DNA of 12,983 bases, taken from positions 1-12,983 of the forward strand of contig JBGPIK010000168.1 in NCBI GenBank assembly GCA_041484845.1. The letters are read 5' to 3'. The stretch comes from JBGPIK01 sp041484845. GTDB taxonomy: Bacteria; Desulfobacterota; Binatia; UBA9968. The notes below the pieces were generated by a model. It made no database searches and was not told where the DNA came from. It saw only the letters and a program-made list of their open reading frames with translations. Shown here in pieces: positions 6,393-12,983 of the stretch. Both the position numbers and the translations under genes were made by a program. The first letter of the stretch is position 1; each line of letters begins with the position of its first letter.

Positions 6393-7556
6393 ATGAAAAT
6401 TTCCGGTAGTAAGACTCCCGATAATATTTCTTCCTCCACTTACGCCGTCCTCGTGGATGGCATCGGTGCGTTACTCGATGCTGCCCGTCGGTCAGCCGCC
6501 CGCACAGTCAACACGCTGATGACGGCGAGCTATTGGGAGATCGGCCGGCGCATCGTCGAGTTTGAACAACGAGGCGAAAAGCGCGCAGGCTACGGGCAAG
6601 AGTTGCTGAAACGTCTTTCCACAGATCTGACCCATCGCCTCGGTCGTGGGTTTTCAGAACGAAATCTAGAACAAATGCGGCTTTTCTACCTCGGTTGGCC
6701 AATTTCGCAGACGCTGTCTGCGAAATCTCAATCGCGCAATTCGCACACACCGTCTGCGGAATCAGACGCCACCACCGCGATTTACAAACCGGCGATTCGG
6801 GAATCTACGCTTTCCGCTCTCGCGGGCGCTTTTCCGCTTCCGTGGTCTCACTACGTGCGCCTGCTTTCACTCAAAAATCCCGAAGCTCGTAGGTTCTACG
6901 AGACCGAAGCTCTTCGCGGAGGCTGGAGCGTGCGCCAGCTCGACCGCCAAATCGCGACTCTCTTTTATGAGCGCAGCGCTCTGTCGAAGAACAAGGCGAA
7001 CATGCTTACTAAAGGCGCCAAGGCCCGGCCTGAGGACAGAGTTAGCGCAGAAGAGGAAATAAGAGATCCGTACGTTCTTGAGTTCCTTCGTCTCAAGGAC
7101 GAGTATTCCGAGAGCGACCTTGAGGAAGCGCTCATCCGCCACCTCGAACATTTCTTGCTCGAACTGGGCGCCGACTTCGCATTCATCGGCCGGCAAAAAC
7201 GGCTGCGCATCGGTGGCGAATGGTATCGCGTGGACCTGCTGTTTTTTCATCGTGGCCTTCGCTGCCTCGTAGTCGTTGACCTCAAAGTAGGCAAATTCAC
7301 CCACGCGGACGCAGGGCAAATGCATCTATATTTGAACTACGCCCGTGAGCACTGGAGTCGATCCGGTGAGAACCCGCCAGTAGGGTTAATTCTTTGCGCA
7401 GAGAAGGACGAGGCCCTGGCCAAATATGCTCTGGACGGCCTACCCAACAAAGTTCTTGCCCGCGAGTATAAGCTGGCCCTGCCCAACGAAAAGCTCCTCG
7501 CGCGGGAACTCGATAAGACACGCAAAGCCCTGGAGGCCCGCGGGCGTCTCGCGTAA
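6393..7556 (+). CDS. DUF1016/YhcG-family PDDEXK nuclease-domain protein
   Basis: This 387-aa protein (numbered from ATG 6393) has the DUF1016 layout. An N-terminal helical domain (about 15-100) carries Y-W-E-I-G-R-R-I-V and R-G-F-S-E-R-N-L. A variable linker follows, then P-L-P-W-S-H-Y-V-R-L-L near 150, and a C-terminal PDDEXK nuclease domain. The nuclease residues are D281 in R-V-D-L-L-F-F-H and D296-x-K298 in V-V-V-D-L-K-V-G-K-F, with a helical G-Q-M-H-L-Y-L-N-Y after them. The family is often found beside type I and III restriction-modification genes, and its exact role is unsettled. ATG 6393 directly follows an in-frame GTG at 6390; the ribosome site is weak for both. Only 55 bases separate it from the mod remnant, so they were probably one operon. 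The linker contains palindromic repeats (listed separately). Confidence 0.9.
   Translation: MKISGSKTPDNISSSTYAVLVDGIGALLDAARRSAARTVNTLMTASYWEIGRRIVEFEQRGEKRAGYGQELLKRLSTDLTHRLGRGFSERNLEQMRLFYLGWPISQTLSAKSQSRNSHTPSAESDATTAIYKPAIRESTLSALAGAFPLPWSHYVRLLSLKNPEARRFYETEALRGGWSVRQLDRQIATLFYERSALSKNKANMLTKGAKARPEDRVSAEEEIRDPYVLEFLRLKDEYSESDLEEALIRHLEHFLLELGADFAFIGRQKRLRIGGEWYRVDLLFFHRGLRCLVVVDLKVGKFTHADAGQMHLYLNYAREHWSRSGENPPVGLILCAEKDEALAKYALDGLPNKVLAREYKLALPNEKLLARELDKTRKALEARGRLA
6702..6762 (+). repeat. Two palindromic units within the DUF1016 coding sequence
   Basis: The first unit is a perfect 11-base inverted repeat, ATTTCGCAGAC (6702-6712) and GTCTGCGAAAT (6716-6726), with a 3-base centre. 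A second, degenerate copy lies at 6739-6762 (ATTCGCACAC ... GTCTGCGGAAT). They encode Q-T-L-S-A-K-S and H-T-P-S-A-E-S, repeats of one short peptide, in the linker between the two DUF1016 domains, where the family tolerates insertions. Confidence 0.75.
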
Positions 7557-7611
7557 AATCGGCGAAATTCTTGCGCTAAATAGCCGCAACTTTTCATCAG
7601 GGAGAAAATAG

Positions 7612-8084
7612 ATGGCGAAGGCGAAGAAGACAGCGAGCAAGACCAAAAAAAAACCCATCGAGCAGTACGATCACAAGGGAAAGAAAAGGGTTAACAATCC
7701 GCCGGTCGGGCTGGTGACGCCGGAGACGGATAAGGAAACCGGGGAAAAGACTTACGCCTACGATCCGCATCTCGATCCGCAGTTGGTTTGGGCCGGGAAA
7801 GCGGAGCGGACTTCTTTAGATGTGCCGACGGTCCCGCTGCACGTGCACGAGCGCATCGACCCGCGCACGATCGTCGAAGCAGTGCGCCGGCGCAATGGCA
7901 GCAACGACCAGCAGATGTCGCTGTTTCAGTCCCCGGAAGAAAACCCGCCGCTGCGCGAAGCTATCGAGTTCTACAAGCATCCGCATAACTGGTCGAACCG
8001 CCTGATCGCCGGCGATTCTCTGCTGGTGATGAATTCGCTTCTTGAAAAAGAAGGCATGGCCGGTAAGTGCAGATGATCTACATC
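7612..8084 (+). pseudogene. Type III R-M methyltransferase (mod), 5' fragment, frameshifted and truncated
   Basis: The frame from ATG 7612 (AGGGAG at 7599-7604, seven bases upstream) encodes the N-terminus of a site-specific adenine methyltransferase. It has a Lys-rich start, then V-N-N-P-P-V-G-L-V-T-P-E at 27-38, and H-N-W-S-N-R-L-I-A-G-D-S-L near 125-137, which in full proteins leads to the DPPY catalytic motif. The frame stops at 8074-8076 after K152. One base appears lost at 8067/8068: in the next frame GTG CAG ATG ATC TAC ATC gives V-Q-M-I-Y-I, the exact expected sequence before D-P-P-Y. Homology then ends at 8084 and unrelated sequence leads into the SIR2 gene. No methyltransferase motif survives, so it cannot be active. 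A 154-aa peptide could still be made. Confidence 0.85.
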
Positions 8085-8136
8085 TTAATACCGTTGAGCT
8101 ACGCTCATTACTTAAACGCAGCCCCCTGACCATCCC

Positions 8137-10026
8137 ATGATATTTACCGACGACGGCGTTGAGCTTCCTGACCAACTTTTGCAGTCGCTCACTAGCGATC
8201 GGCTTGTGGTTTTTTTGGGCGCTGGTGTTTCTATGCAAGCCTACAAAGAGCAGCCGCTCGATACGTGCTACCCCGGCTTTAAGGAGCTTGCTAGGGGTAT
8301 TGCACAACGACTGAGTCGGTCAATCACAGAAACGGAACAGAGGAATCTAGACAATGGTTACGTAGATCGAGTGCTGGGAGAATGGGATGACCAGAAGTGT
8401 GATGTCCGGAGCCACGCCGCGACCATTCTTCAAGCAAACGAAGGCGGACAGCGGTTAGAACTGCACCGGGCAATCATACGACTGTTCGCGAGTAACCCTA
8501 CCCCACGCATTGTCACTACCAACTTTGATCGCCTCCTCATTCGTGCACAGGAGGCCGAAGGTCTGACAACCCGAGGCCAGTGGAATATCAGTATTGCCCC
8601 AGCTTTACCACCGGTAAGACGGTTCCGTGGAATCTGCTACCTGCATGGCAGTGTCCGCGAACCCCGAGATATCGTTATTACAGATAAGCATATCGGTCGA
8701 GCGTATATGGATGAAGGGTGGGCCTTGCGATTTGCCCACAGCATTTTTCAACAGTTTGACGTGTTATTCGTTGGCTACAGTCTGGAAGACCCACCACTAC
8801 GCTACCTAAGCCTTGCCTTGGAGGGAACTGCAGGACAAGGGCGTTGGGCATTGATACCCAATAAGGATCATAATGCCTCCGGCAAAGCAGAAGCTGAGCG
8901 GGATTGGCAAAGGCGTCACGTCAAGCCGATCTGGTATCCAGCCGAGGAAAGTGACTATCGTGCGCTGGAGAGGACCATTGATGCTTGGGGTGCAGAAAAC
9001 TCTAGGTCATTTCTCGACCGTAGGAATGTTTTGGCCCATATGGGCAAAAGCAAACCGGACGATCTACAGCCTCATGAGGTAAACCACGCGAAATTCTTTT
9101 TGCAAGACCCACCATCATTACGAGACTTCGCGAAGGAATCTCTCGACATCGAATGGTTCGACACGCTTTTCTCCTGGGGACACTTTGACTTTTTGATTAG
9201 AGGTGCTGGAAAGTGGAGCGAGGCAGATGGAATTTTGGCGGAGCGATTCGTTGACTGGATGATAGCTAATCCTGTCGAAATTCTAGGCAAGGTCACCGAG
9301 CACAGGCCAACCTTAAATATCGATCTTTTTGACCGATTTTGTCGACGTTATCAGGACGGGAAAGCTCCTAGTGTCGACGTGGTGTTGCTGCGCCGCGTAT
9401 TGGAATTTTTTAGGCCCATAATCGGCCAAAGGCGATCGTTTCTTTTCGCTTCGAGTTTCGTCGAGCGGATTTTTACAAACCTGCTCGATGACGGATATGA
9501 AGACGACGTATTTTGGCTATTAGGAATTGCTCTATGCACACACAGCAATGTAACTAAAAGCGTCAATTTTGCTTATGAGTATGCAAGATTGAAGGGTGAA
9601 AGCACCGATTCAATTCAAGAGTATGAGCTTCGGTATGAACTGCAATTCGAAAACCAGAGGACAGAGTACAGCGTAAAGGACATTTTTAAAGAGGTATTCC
9701 TTCCCCGCACTGCTGCTATCGGATTTAGGTTAGCCCATTTTCTTACACTAAAATTCCTCGAACTCCGAGCAACGGATAGCCGCGGCAAGACGAGTAATGC
9801 TAGATCACACTGGATCCGAACGGCTATCGCGTCCGATGCTCACAATAATCGCGATGATCCAGTCAACTTTTTGCTGGATCTTCTCAGAGATCATTGGGAG
9901 GCGTTGTTAGCGGTTGATCGAGCAAAAGCTGAAAGTATCTACTGGTTCTGGCAGTCGCTTAACGATGACTTGATTGAACGTCTAAGCATACATGCCCTCA
10001 CTAAACTTGTTGAGGCTAATTCATGA
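8137..10026 (+). CDS. SIR2-domain defence protein (NADase-type sirtuin fold, helical C-terminus)
   Basis: This 629-aa protein has an N-terminal SIR2 domain (about 20-290). It shows F-L-G-A-G-V-S at 26-32 (NAD binding), T-T-N-F-D at 127-131 with N129, L-H-G-S at 169-172 with H170, and F-V-G-Y-S-L-E-D-P-P-L-R-Y-L from 211. N129 and H170 match the catalytic pair of NAD-hydrolysing defence sirtuins (N112/H152 in ThsA), with nearly the same spacing. The remaining 340 residues are helical and unassigned. Such proteins deplete NAD+ on phage infection, causing abortive infection (family knowledge). The ATG at 8137 begins in the usual way for these proteins (L-P-D-Q-L-L ... L-V-V-F-L-G-A-G) but lacks a clear ribosome site. 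The stop overlaps the next start as ATGA, implying coupled translation. The gene appears more AT-rich than the upstream genes, consistent with acquisition. Confidence 0.9.
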   Translation: MIFTDDGVELPDQLLQSLTSDRLVVFLGAGVSMQAYKEQPLDTCYPGFKELARGIAQRLSRSITETEQRNLDNGYVDRVLGEWDDQKCDVRSHAATILQANEGGQRLELHRAIIRLFASNPTPRIVTTNFDRLLIRAQEAEGLTTRGQWNISIAPALPPVRRFRGICYLHGSVREPRDIVITDKHIGRAYMDEGWALRFAHSIFQQFDVLFVGYSLEDPPLRYLSLALEGTAGQGRWALIPNKDHNASGKAEAERDWQRRHVKPIWYPAEESDYRALERTIDAWGAENSRSFLDRRNVLAHMGKSKPDDLQPHEVNHAKFFLQDPPSLRDFAKESLDIEWFDTLFSWGHFDFLIRGAGKWSEADGILAERFVDWMIANPVEILGKVTEHRPTLNIDLFDRFCRRYQDGKAPSVDVVLLRRVLEFFRPIIGQRRSFLFASSFVERIFTNLLDDGYEDDVFWLLGIALCTHSNVTKSVNFAYEYARLKGESTDSIQEYELRYELQFENQRTEYSVKDIFKEVFLPRTAAIGFRLAHFLTLKFLELRATDSRGKTSNARSHWIRTAIASDAHNNRDDPVNFLLDLLRDHWEALLAVDRAKAESIYWFWQSLNDDLIERLSIHALTKLVEANS

Positions 10027-11819
10027 TCGACAACGCGCACGTGCTGGACATACTTTTCGGAAGAAGGAATGCCCTCTGGCGAATAGAGATCCGAAATGAG
10101 GCAATGCTATTGATGAGGGCGCTCTATAAATCCGAGACGGAATCCCGTGAGAAAATCACTGCTGCCATTTTGGCAGGACCTCCAGCTCAGCTTCTAGCGG
10201 AGGGGCACGAAGAGGCGAATTGGGATATTTTCGAAATGCTCTCGTTCCTAGAATCGGAGCATCTACCCCTACTTCCTGAGGCACAACGGAGACTTGGAGA
10301 GATTAGACAACAGAATCCGGAATGGAAATCCAACAAGGATGATAAAGCGACAATTTGGACTGAGGCAGGAAGAGGCCCCGAGAATATTACTACCGAAGTT
10401 ATTACATCGATTGAACCCGAAGATATTCCCAACAAGATTGTCACTTTCAAGGATAGCTGGGAGAAGTCGCGGCGAGAGTTCTGTGAGGGAATTGGCGTGT
10501 CGATCGCCCGTGATCCAGAATGGGGACGCCGAGTAATGAATGCGTTACAGCTCAATGTCGAAACTCTGCCGCTGGATTCCATAAATCCGATTCTGTGGGG
10601 CATTCGTGCAACGCTCACCGACAACACGATCAAGATAGGGAAGGAGGATATCGTTGCACTTTTGAATAAATTCGGCTCAATGATTGATAGCAGGCCACTT
10701 CCAACTATGTGGACTAGCCTACCGAGCCTGCTGAAACACGTCATCGGGAAGTATGACCTTTCGATCGAGTCTTGGACTGAAATGGGAATTCGGCTTGGGT
10801 CTCTGTTCGAAGCGTTCGATTATGAAAGGAGCGAAGAGAGAGAACCTATCGGATGGCATCAGAGAGCAATCAACCATCCATATGGTGACGTAACGGAGCT
10901 ATTTTTGAACCTAGCACAGCAACAGGTGAACATTTTACTACGATCAGAGAAACCTTTAAGTCTGGAACCGCAAGCCGAAAAGTTCTTTTCTCAAGTGTTA
11001 GCTAACTACAATATCGGTTCCAGATATGGTTTATGTTTGCTAGCGCAACGAGTGAGGTGGCTGGAGGCCATCTCACGGGACTTTACGGAAGTGTTACTTT
11101 CCGCTTTTGATTGGACTCAAGGTGGGGAACGGCCACTCGTTGCGTGGGCCGGGTATCTATGGAGCAATAGACTATCCCGCGGCCTGGTCGAGAGGTTCGA
11201 GAATGCCTACGCTCTCGCGGCGAAGAGGCATGCCGAATTTGGTACAGGAGAGCGAAGAGGACTGGCGAGTCATGTAAGCGCGGTGTTCTGGTTCTATCCG
11301 GATCGGGTCAACCTTTTGTATCAGTTTGCAAGTGCGGTCGATTCCCAACTGAGAGTGGAGCTTTTGCGGGGTTGGAAGAGGCATTTACAGAATGCGCAGG
11401 AAGAAAGCGTCAAAAAGTTTTCAGACGCGATCCTTTTCCCGTACTGGGATTGGTGCGCAAGACAGGATTTCTTTCGCGGGGCTAACGCTGATAAGGAACG
11501 ATTTGGGTTTTGGGAGTTAACACCGTTTTTGTTCGCCTATTTCCCGGACGCCTGCGGTAGAGCTACTCAAAGGCAACCGTCAACAATTGATCATCTTGGT
11601 CTGTTTGTTCGCGATGCTGTTAATGAATCAACGCTACGTTACCCGGATGATCTAACAGAATTGCTAATAGCTGTCTTAGAGTGTGATCCTCATCCTCAGT
11701 GGCAAGAAGACGACTGGCGCGAAGCTTGGCACGCGCTGAAAAATTCGGGCGCAAAACGGTTGACTGATTTGGAAAATGCGCTGGCAAAAAAGGAAATTCC
11801 CCTTGAGCGGAGAGAGTAA
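10023..11819 (+). CDS. DUF4020-like helical partner of the SIR2 protein
   Basis: This 598-aa protein is soluble, mainly helical, rich in Trp, Arg and Glu, with no catalytic motif I can see. Several stretches resemble the C-terminal (DUF4020-type) half of long SIR2 proteins: R-A-I-N-H-P-Y-G near 281-288, F-D-W-T-Q-G-G and V-A-W-A-G-Y-L-W at 362-380, and Y-W-D-W ... F-W-E-L-T-P-F-L-F-A-Y-F-P-D-A near 474-510. This assignment is from memory of the family pattern, not a search. The ATG overlaps the SIR2 stop (10023-10026) in the -1 frame. The two proteins sum to 1227 aa, about the size of fused SIR2/DUF4020 proteins. I infer that it is the sensor or regulatory half of a split NADase system. No hydrophobic segment suggests membrane location. 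Confidence 0.7.
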   Translation: MIDNAHVLDILFGRRNALWRIEIRNEAMLLMRALYKSETESREKITAAILAGPPAQLLAEGHEEANWDIFEMLSFLESEHLPLLPEAQRRLGEIRQQNPEWKSNKDDKATIWTEAGRGPENITTEVITSIEPEDIPNKIVTFKDSWEKSRREFCEGIGVSIARDPEWGRRVMNALQLNVETLPLDSINPILWGIRATLTDNTIKIGKEDIVALLNKFGSMIDSRPLPTMWTSLPSLLKHVIGKYDLSIESWTEMGIRLGSLFEAFDYERSEEREPIGWHQRAINHPYGDVTELFLNLAQQQVNILLRSEKPLSLEPQAEKFFSQVLANYNIGSRYGLCLLAQRVRWLEAISRDFTEVLLSAFDWTQGGERPLVAWAGYLWSNRLSRGLVERFENAYALAAKRHAEFGTGERRGLASHVSAVFWFYPDRVNLLYQFASAVDSQLRVELLRGWKRHLQNAQEESVKKFSDAILFPYWDWCARQDFFRGANADKERFGFWELTPFLFAYFPDACGRATQRQPSTIDHLGLFVRDAVNESTLRYPDDLTELLIAVLECDPHPQWQEDDWREAWHALKNSGAKRLTDLENALAKKEIPLERRE

Positions 11820-12200
11820 ATTGGGTAACGGTTTGCTCATTCGACGCTTCGACTTTTCCGTCCCTCGCGCAGGGTCCTTGCAGTACAACTTCTTCGACCT
11901 ACCGTCAAACTCAACATCGCTCTTCATGCCAAGGCATCGCTGAAAGTTGTCGTGCTGCGTGAGGGTGAACGGCTGTGAGGTGACAGTCCATGTCGAGGCA
12001 CTGGAGGCGGGGTCTCTCGCGAGCGGCTGCAAGCCGAGCAGATCACGGTTCGGCAGACACCGTATGAGATTACCGTGAGTTAGAAACGAGGTGGTCACAA
12101 AGTGTGACTACCTCCAACGGCTCAAATTTTCTCACAGCCGGCCATTGGTCTTTACCGAGCACCGGGCACTGATGGCCGCGAACGTGTTGAACAGCGCGAA
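11820..12200. other. Region without an intact gene; possible decayed coding DNA
   Basis: No frame is open for long. On the plus strand short protein-like stretches alternate between frames: Q-Y-N-F-F-D-L-P (11881-11904), then in another frame L-N-I-A-L-H-A-K-A-S-L-K-V-V-V-L-R-E-G-E-R-L (two pieces of 11908-11976), then E-V-T-V-H-V-E-A-L-E-A-G (about 11977-12012). This looks like a small beta-rich protein broken by frameshifts. I cannot name it. A strong hairpin lies at 12088-12114. Confidence 0.4.
12088..12114 (+). repeat. 12-bp inverted repeat, possible transcription terminator or protein site
   Basis: GAGGTGGTCACA (12088-12099) and TGTGACTACCTC (12103-12114) pair over 12 positions with one G-U and a 3-base loop. 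It lies 268 bases after the DUF4020-like gene. There is no immediate T-run, only AAATTTT 11 bases later, so intrinsic termination is uncertain. An operator is equally possible. Confidence 0.45.
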
Positions 12201-12368
12201 ATGCTGGCGGCGAATCAGGCGATACTGAAACGACTGGCCGAAATCGATAAAAGCCTTTTGCAGCACGACACGACCCTTCGCGACATCTGCCGAAAGCTAC
12301 TGCTGCTTTTGAAACCGTCGCCCGATCCGCCGGAAAGACGCAATGGTTTTCGTGAAGACCAGCAGTGA
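12201..12368 (+). pseudogene. ORF6N-domain protein, C-terminal remnant
   Basis: A 55-codon frame from ATG 12201, open upstream in the same frame past 12141 but without recognisable sequence there, encodes R-E-M-L-A-A-N-Q-A-I-L just around the start. A helical segment and a tail P-S-P-D-P-P-E-R-R-N-G-F follow. This matches the end of ORF6N-domain proteins, where a coiled helix after the domain ends in P-P-E-x-P-x-R-R-x-I-G-F. The DNA-binding-like ORF6N domain itself is missing, so this is a 3' remnant. It may still be translated as a small protein. ORF6N genes frequently sit inside type III R-M operons, which fits the mod and res remnants on either side. Confidence 0.6.
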
Positions 12369-12433
12369 TTACGCTAATTGGCTATCAAAAGCGCGTGCTC
12401 GATTCGCTGCACGATTATTTTCGCTGTGCGTGA
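12365..12433 (+). pseudogene. Type III restriction subunit (res), first 22 codons only
   Basis: GTG 12365 overlaps the ORF6N stop as GTGA and opens a 22-codon frame with I-G-Y-Q-K-R-V-L-D-S-L-H-D-Y-F-R, the characteristic N-terminus of Res/DEAD-box helicase subunits (usually L-x-x-Y-Q-Q-R-x-L-D-x-L-x-x-Y-F). The TGA at 12431-12433 ends it. No frame after this shows Walker A or helicase motifs, and within 100 bases another gene starts. It is therefore a short relic of a gene normally near 900 codons. Confidence 0.6.
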
Positions 12434-12523
12434 AAGCCGTGAATGGCGTGGCGGGTTCGGAACATGGAGCTGGGCAGTGTCGAGACAGCCCGGCGATGTG
12501 GTTGGAATTTTGGAGCAGTCGTT

Positions 12524-12934
12524 ATGAGAACCAAGAAGCCGACAAACGTGGCAGTAAAGAAAACGGATCGCAATTTGGGCGCCGTCGTGGGTGCCGACAC
12601 CTACGCCGTATGGGTGCGCATGTTACGAGAGCTGGTCCCTAATGGGCGCACGCATCGACTGTCTGTCATGCTGGCTGGCATGCTGCACTATGCCGCCGCG
12701 ATCGCGGCCGCCGCCAACCATAAAAAAGAACATTCACTGGCTGCCTCTCTAATCGAGGCGACCGAAGCGAGTGATCCCAGCGAAGTTGAAGACTTGATCC
12801 ATGATGCAGTAGTGCAATTGTTCAAAGACGCCAAGGTGCGGTTTGAGCGCGCGAGTGCCCGTGGCACAAAGTATAGCCTCGCCGAGGAAGCCTACGAAGA
12901 GTTTATTCATTGGTACGACATGCCTTGGGAATGA
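12524..12934 (+). CDS. Hypothetical protein, 136 aa
   Basis: I do not recognise this family. The 136-aa product has a Lys-rich start, a conserved-looking block D-T-Y-A-V-W-V-R-M-L-R-E-L-V-P, an Ala-rich helix (A-A-A-I-A-A-A-A-N-H), and an acidic C-terminus ending near W-Y-D-M-P-W-E. It is predicted soluble and helical. ATG 12524 is preferred over the upstream ATG at 12443 because GGAG (12512-12515) lies eight bases before it and the extra 27 residues look unlike protein. It sits just after the res relic, in the same direction, so it may be part of the defence locus or a gene brought next to it by the deletion. Confidence 0.65.
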   Translation: MRTKKPTNVAVKKTDRNLGAVVGADTYAVWVRMLRELVPNGRTHRLSVMLAGMLHYAAAIAAAANHKKEHSLAASLIEATEASDPSEVEDLIHDAVVQLFKDAKVRFERASARGTKYSLAEEAYEEFIHWYDMPWE

Positions 12935-12983
12935 ACAAGGGGTTAGAAGACTGTGATGGCGAACACGAGAATTGGCAAGCTGC
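12931..12983 (+). CDS. Possible start of a further gene, cut by the window edge
   Basis: Two starts are possible: ATG 12931, overlapping the previous stop as ATGA, or ATG 12956 in another frame, beginning M-A-N-T-R-I-G-K-L, with AGAAG five bases upstream. The second reads more like a protein. Too short to identify. Confidence 0.25.
   Translation, partial: MNKGLEDCDGEHENWQA

Noticed and set aside
8074..8076. TGA ending the mod fragment as Sec or programmed frameshift
   Set aside because: The expected protein sequence is in another frame and homology ends eight bases later. No slippery sequence is present.
11676..12098. 140-codon minus-strand frame
   Set aside because: It overlaps the end of the DUF4020-like gene antisense, and its composition (many Cys, Pro, Phe) looks like a shadow frame. 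No ribosome site seen.
12431..12433. TGA after the res relic as a second selenocysteine codon
   Set aside because: No Cys is expected there, no homology continues after it, and no suitable hairpin was noticed.

Overview
The window looks like chromosomal DNA of an uncultured, free-living Gram-negative-type bacterium, possibly soil or marine. A deltaproteobacterial, Tectomicrobia, Rokubacteria or Binatota affiliation is a guess from gene content: a UbiD decarboxylase, a TauE/SafE exporter, a class II aldolase and a short MetE-like protein scattered as short transcription units. No tRNA, rRNA, CRISPR array or intact mobile element is visible.

Left half (1-6123), metabolic genes. A membrane sensor with a HAMP domain runs off the left edge on the minus strand. 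It is divergent from a complete UbiD-family prFMN-dependent decarboxylase, and each gene has its own TTGACA-type promoter in the shared 330-base gap. Next come an isoprenylcysteine-methyltransferase-like membrane protein (minus), a TauE/SafE permease (plus) and a class II aldolase/adducin-family enzyme (plus). The most striking gene follows on the minus strand (6123-5020). It is a 367-codon cobalamin-independent methionine synthase-like protein whose reading frame is interrupted only by one TGA. That TGA sits exactly where the zinc-binding Cys of the family's H-x-C motif belongs. Eleven bases after it is an 8-bp hairpin with a GGU loop, laid out like a bacterial SECIS element. I read it as a probable selenoprotein with Sec in the metal site, and the pseudogene or sequencing-error alternative is kept open.

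Right half (6390-12983), a defence locus. An intact DUF1016/YhcG-type PDDEXK nuclease is followed by the 5' third or less of a type III restriction-modification mod gene, which is frameshifted and then cut off just before its DPPY motif. Where the rest of mod should be there is a two-gene operon with an ATGA overlap: a SIR2-domain protein (629 aa) and a helical DUF4020-like protein (598 aa). Together they total about the length of fused SIR2/DUF4020 proteins. Beyond a non-coding or decayed stretch lie the tail of an ORF6N-domain protein and the first 22 codons of a type III res gene, joined by a GTGA overlap. The arrangement suggests that an ancestral operon (DUF1016, mod, ORF6N, res) was destroyed when a split sirtuin anti-phage module replaced its middle. 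A 136-aa protein of unknown function ends the window, with the possible start of another gene at the edge.
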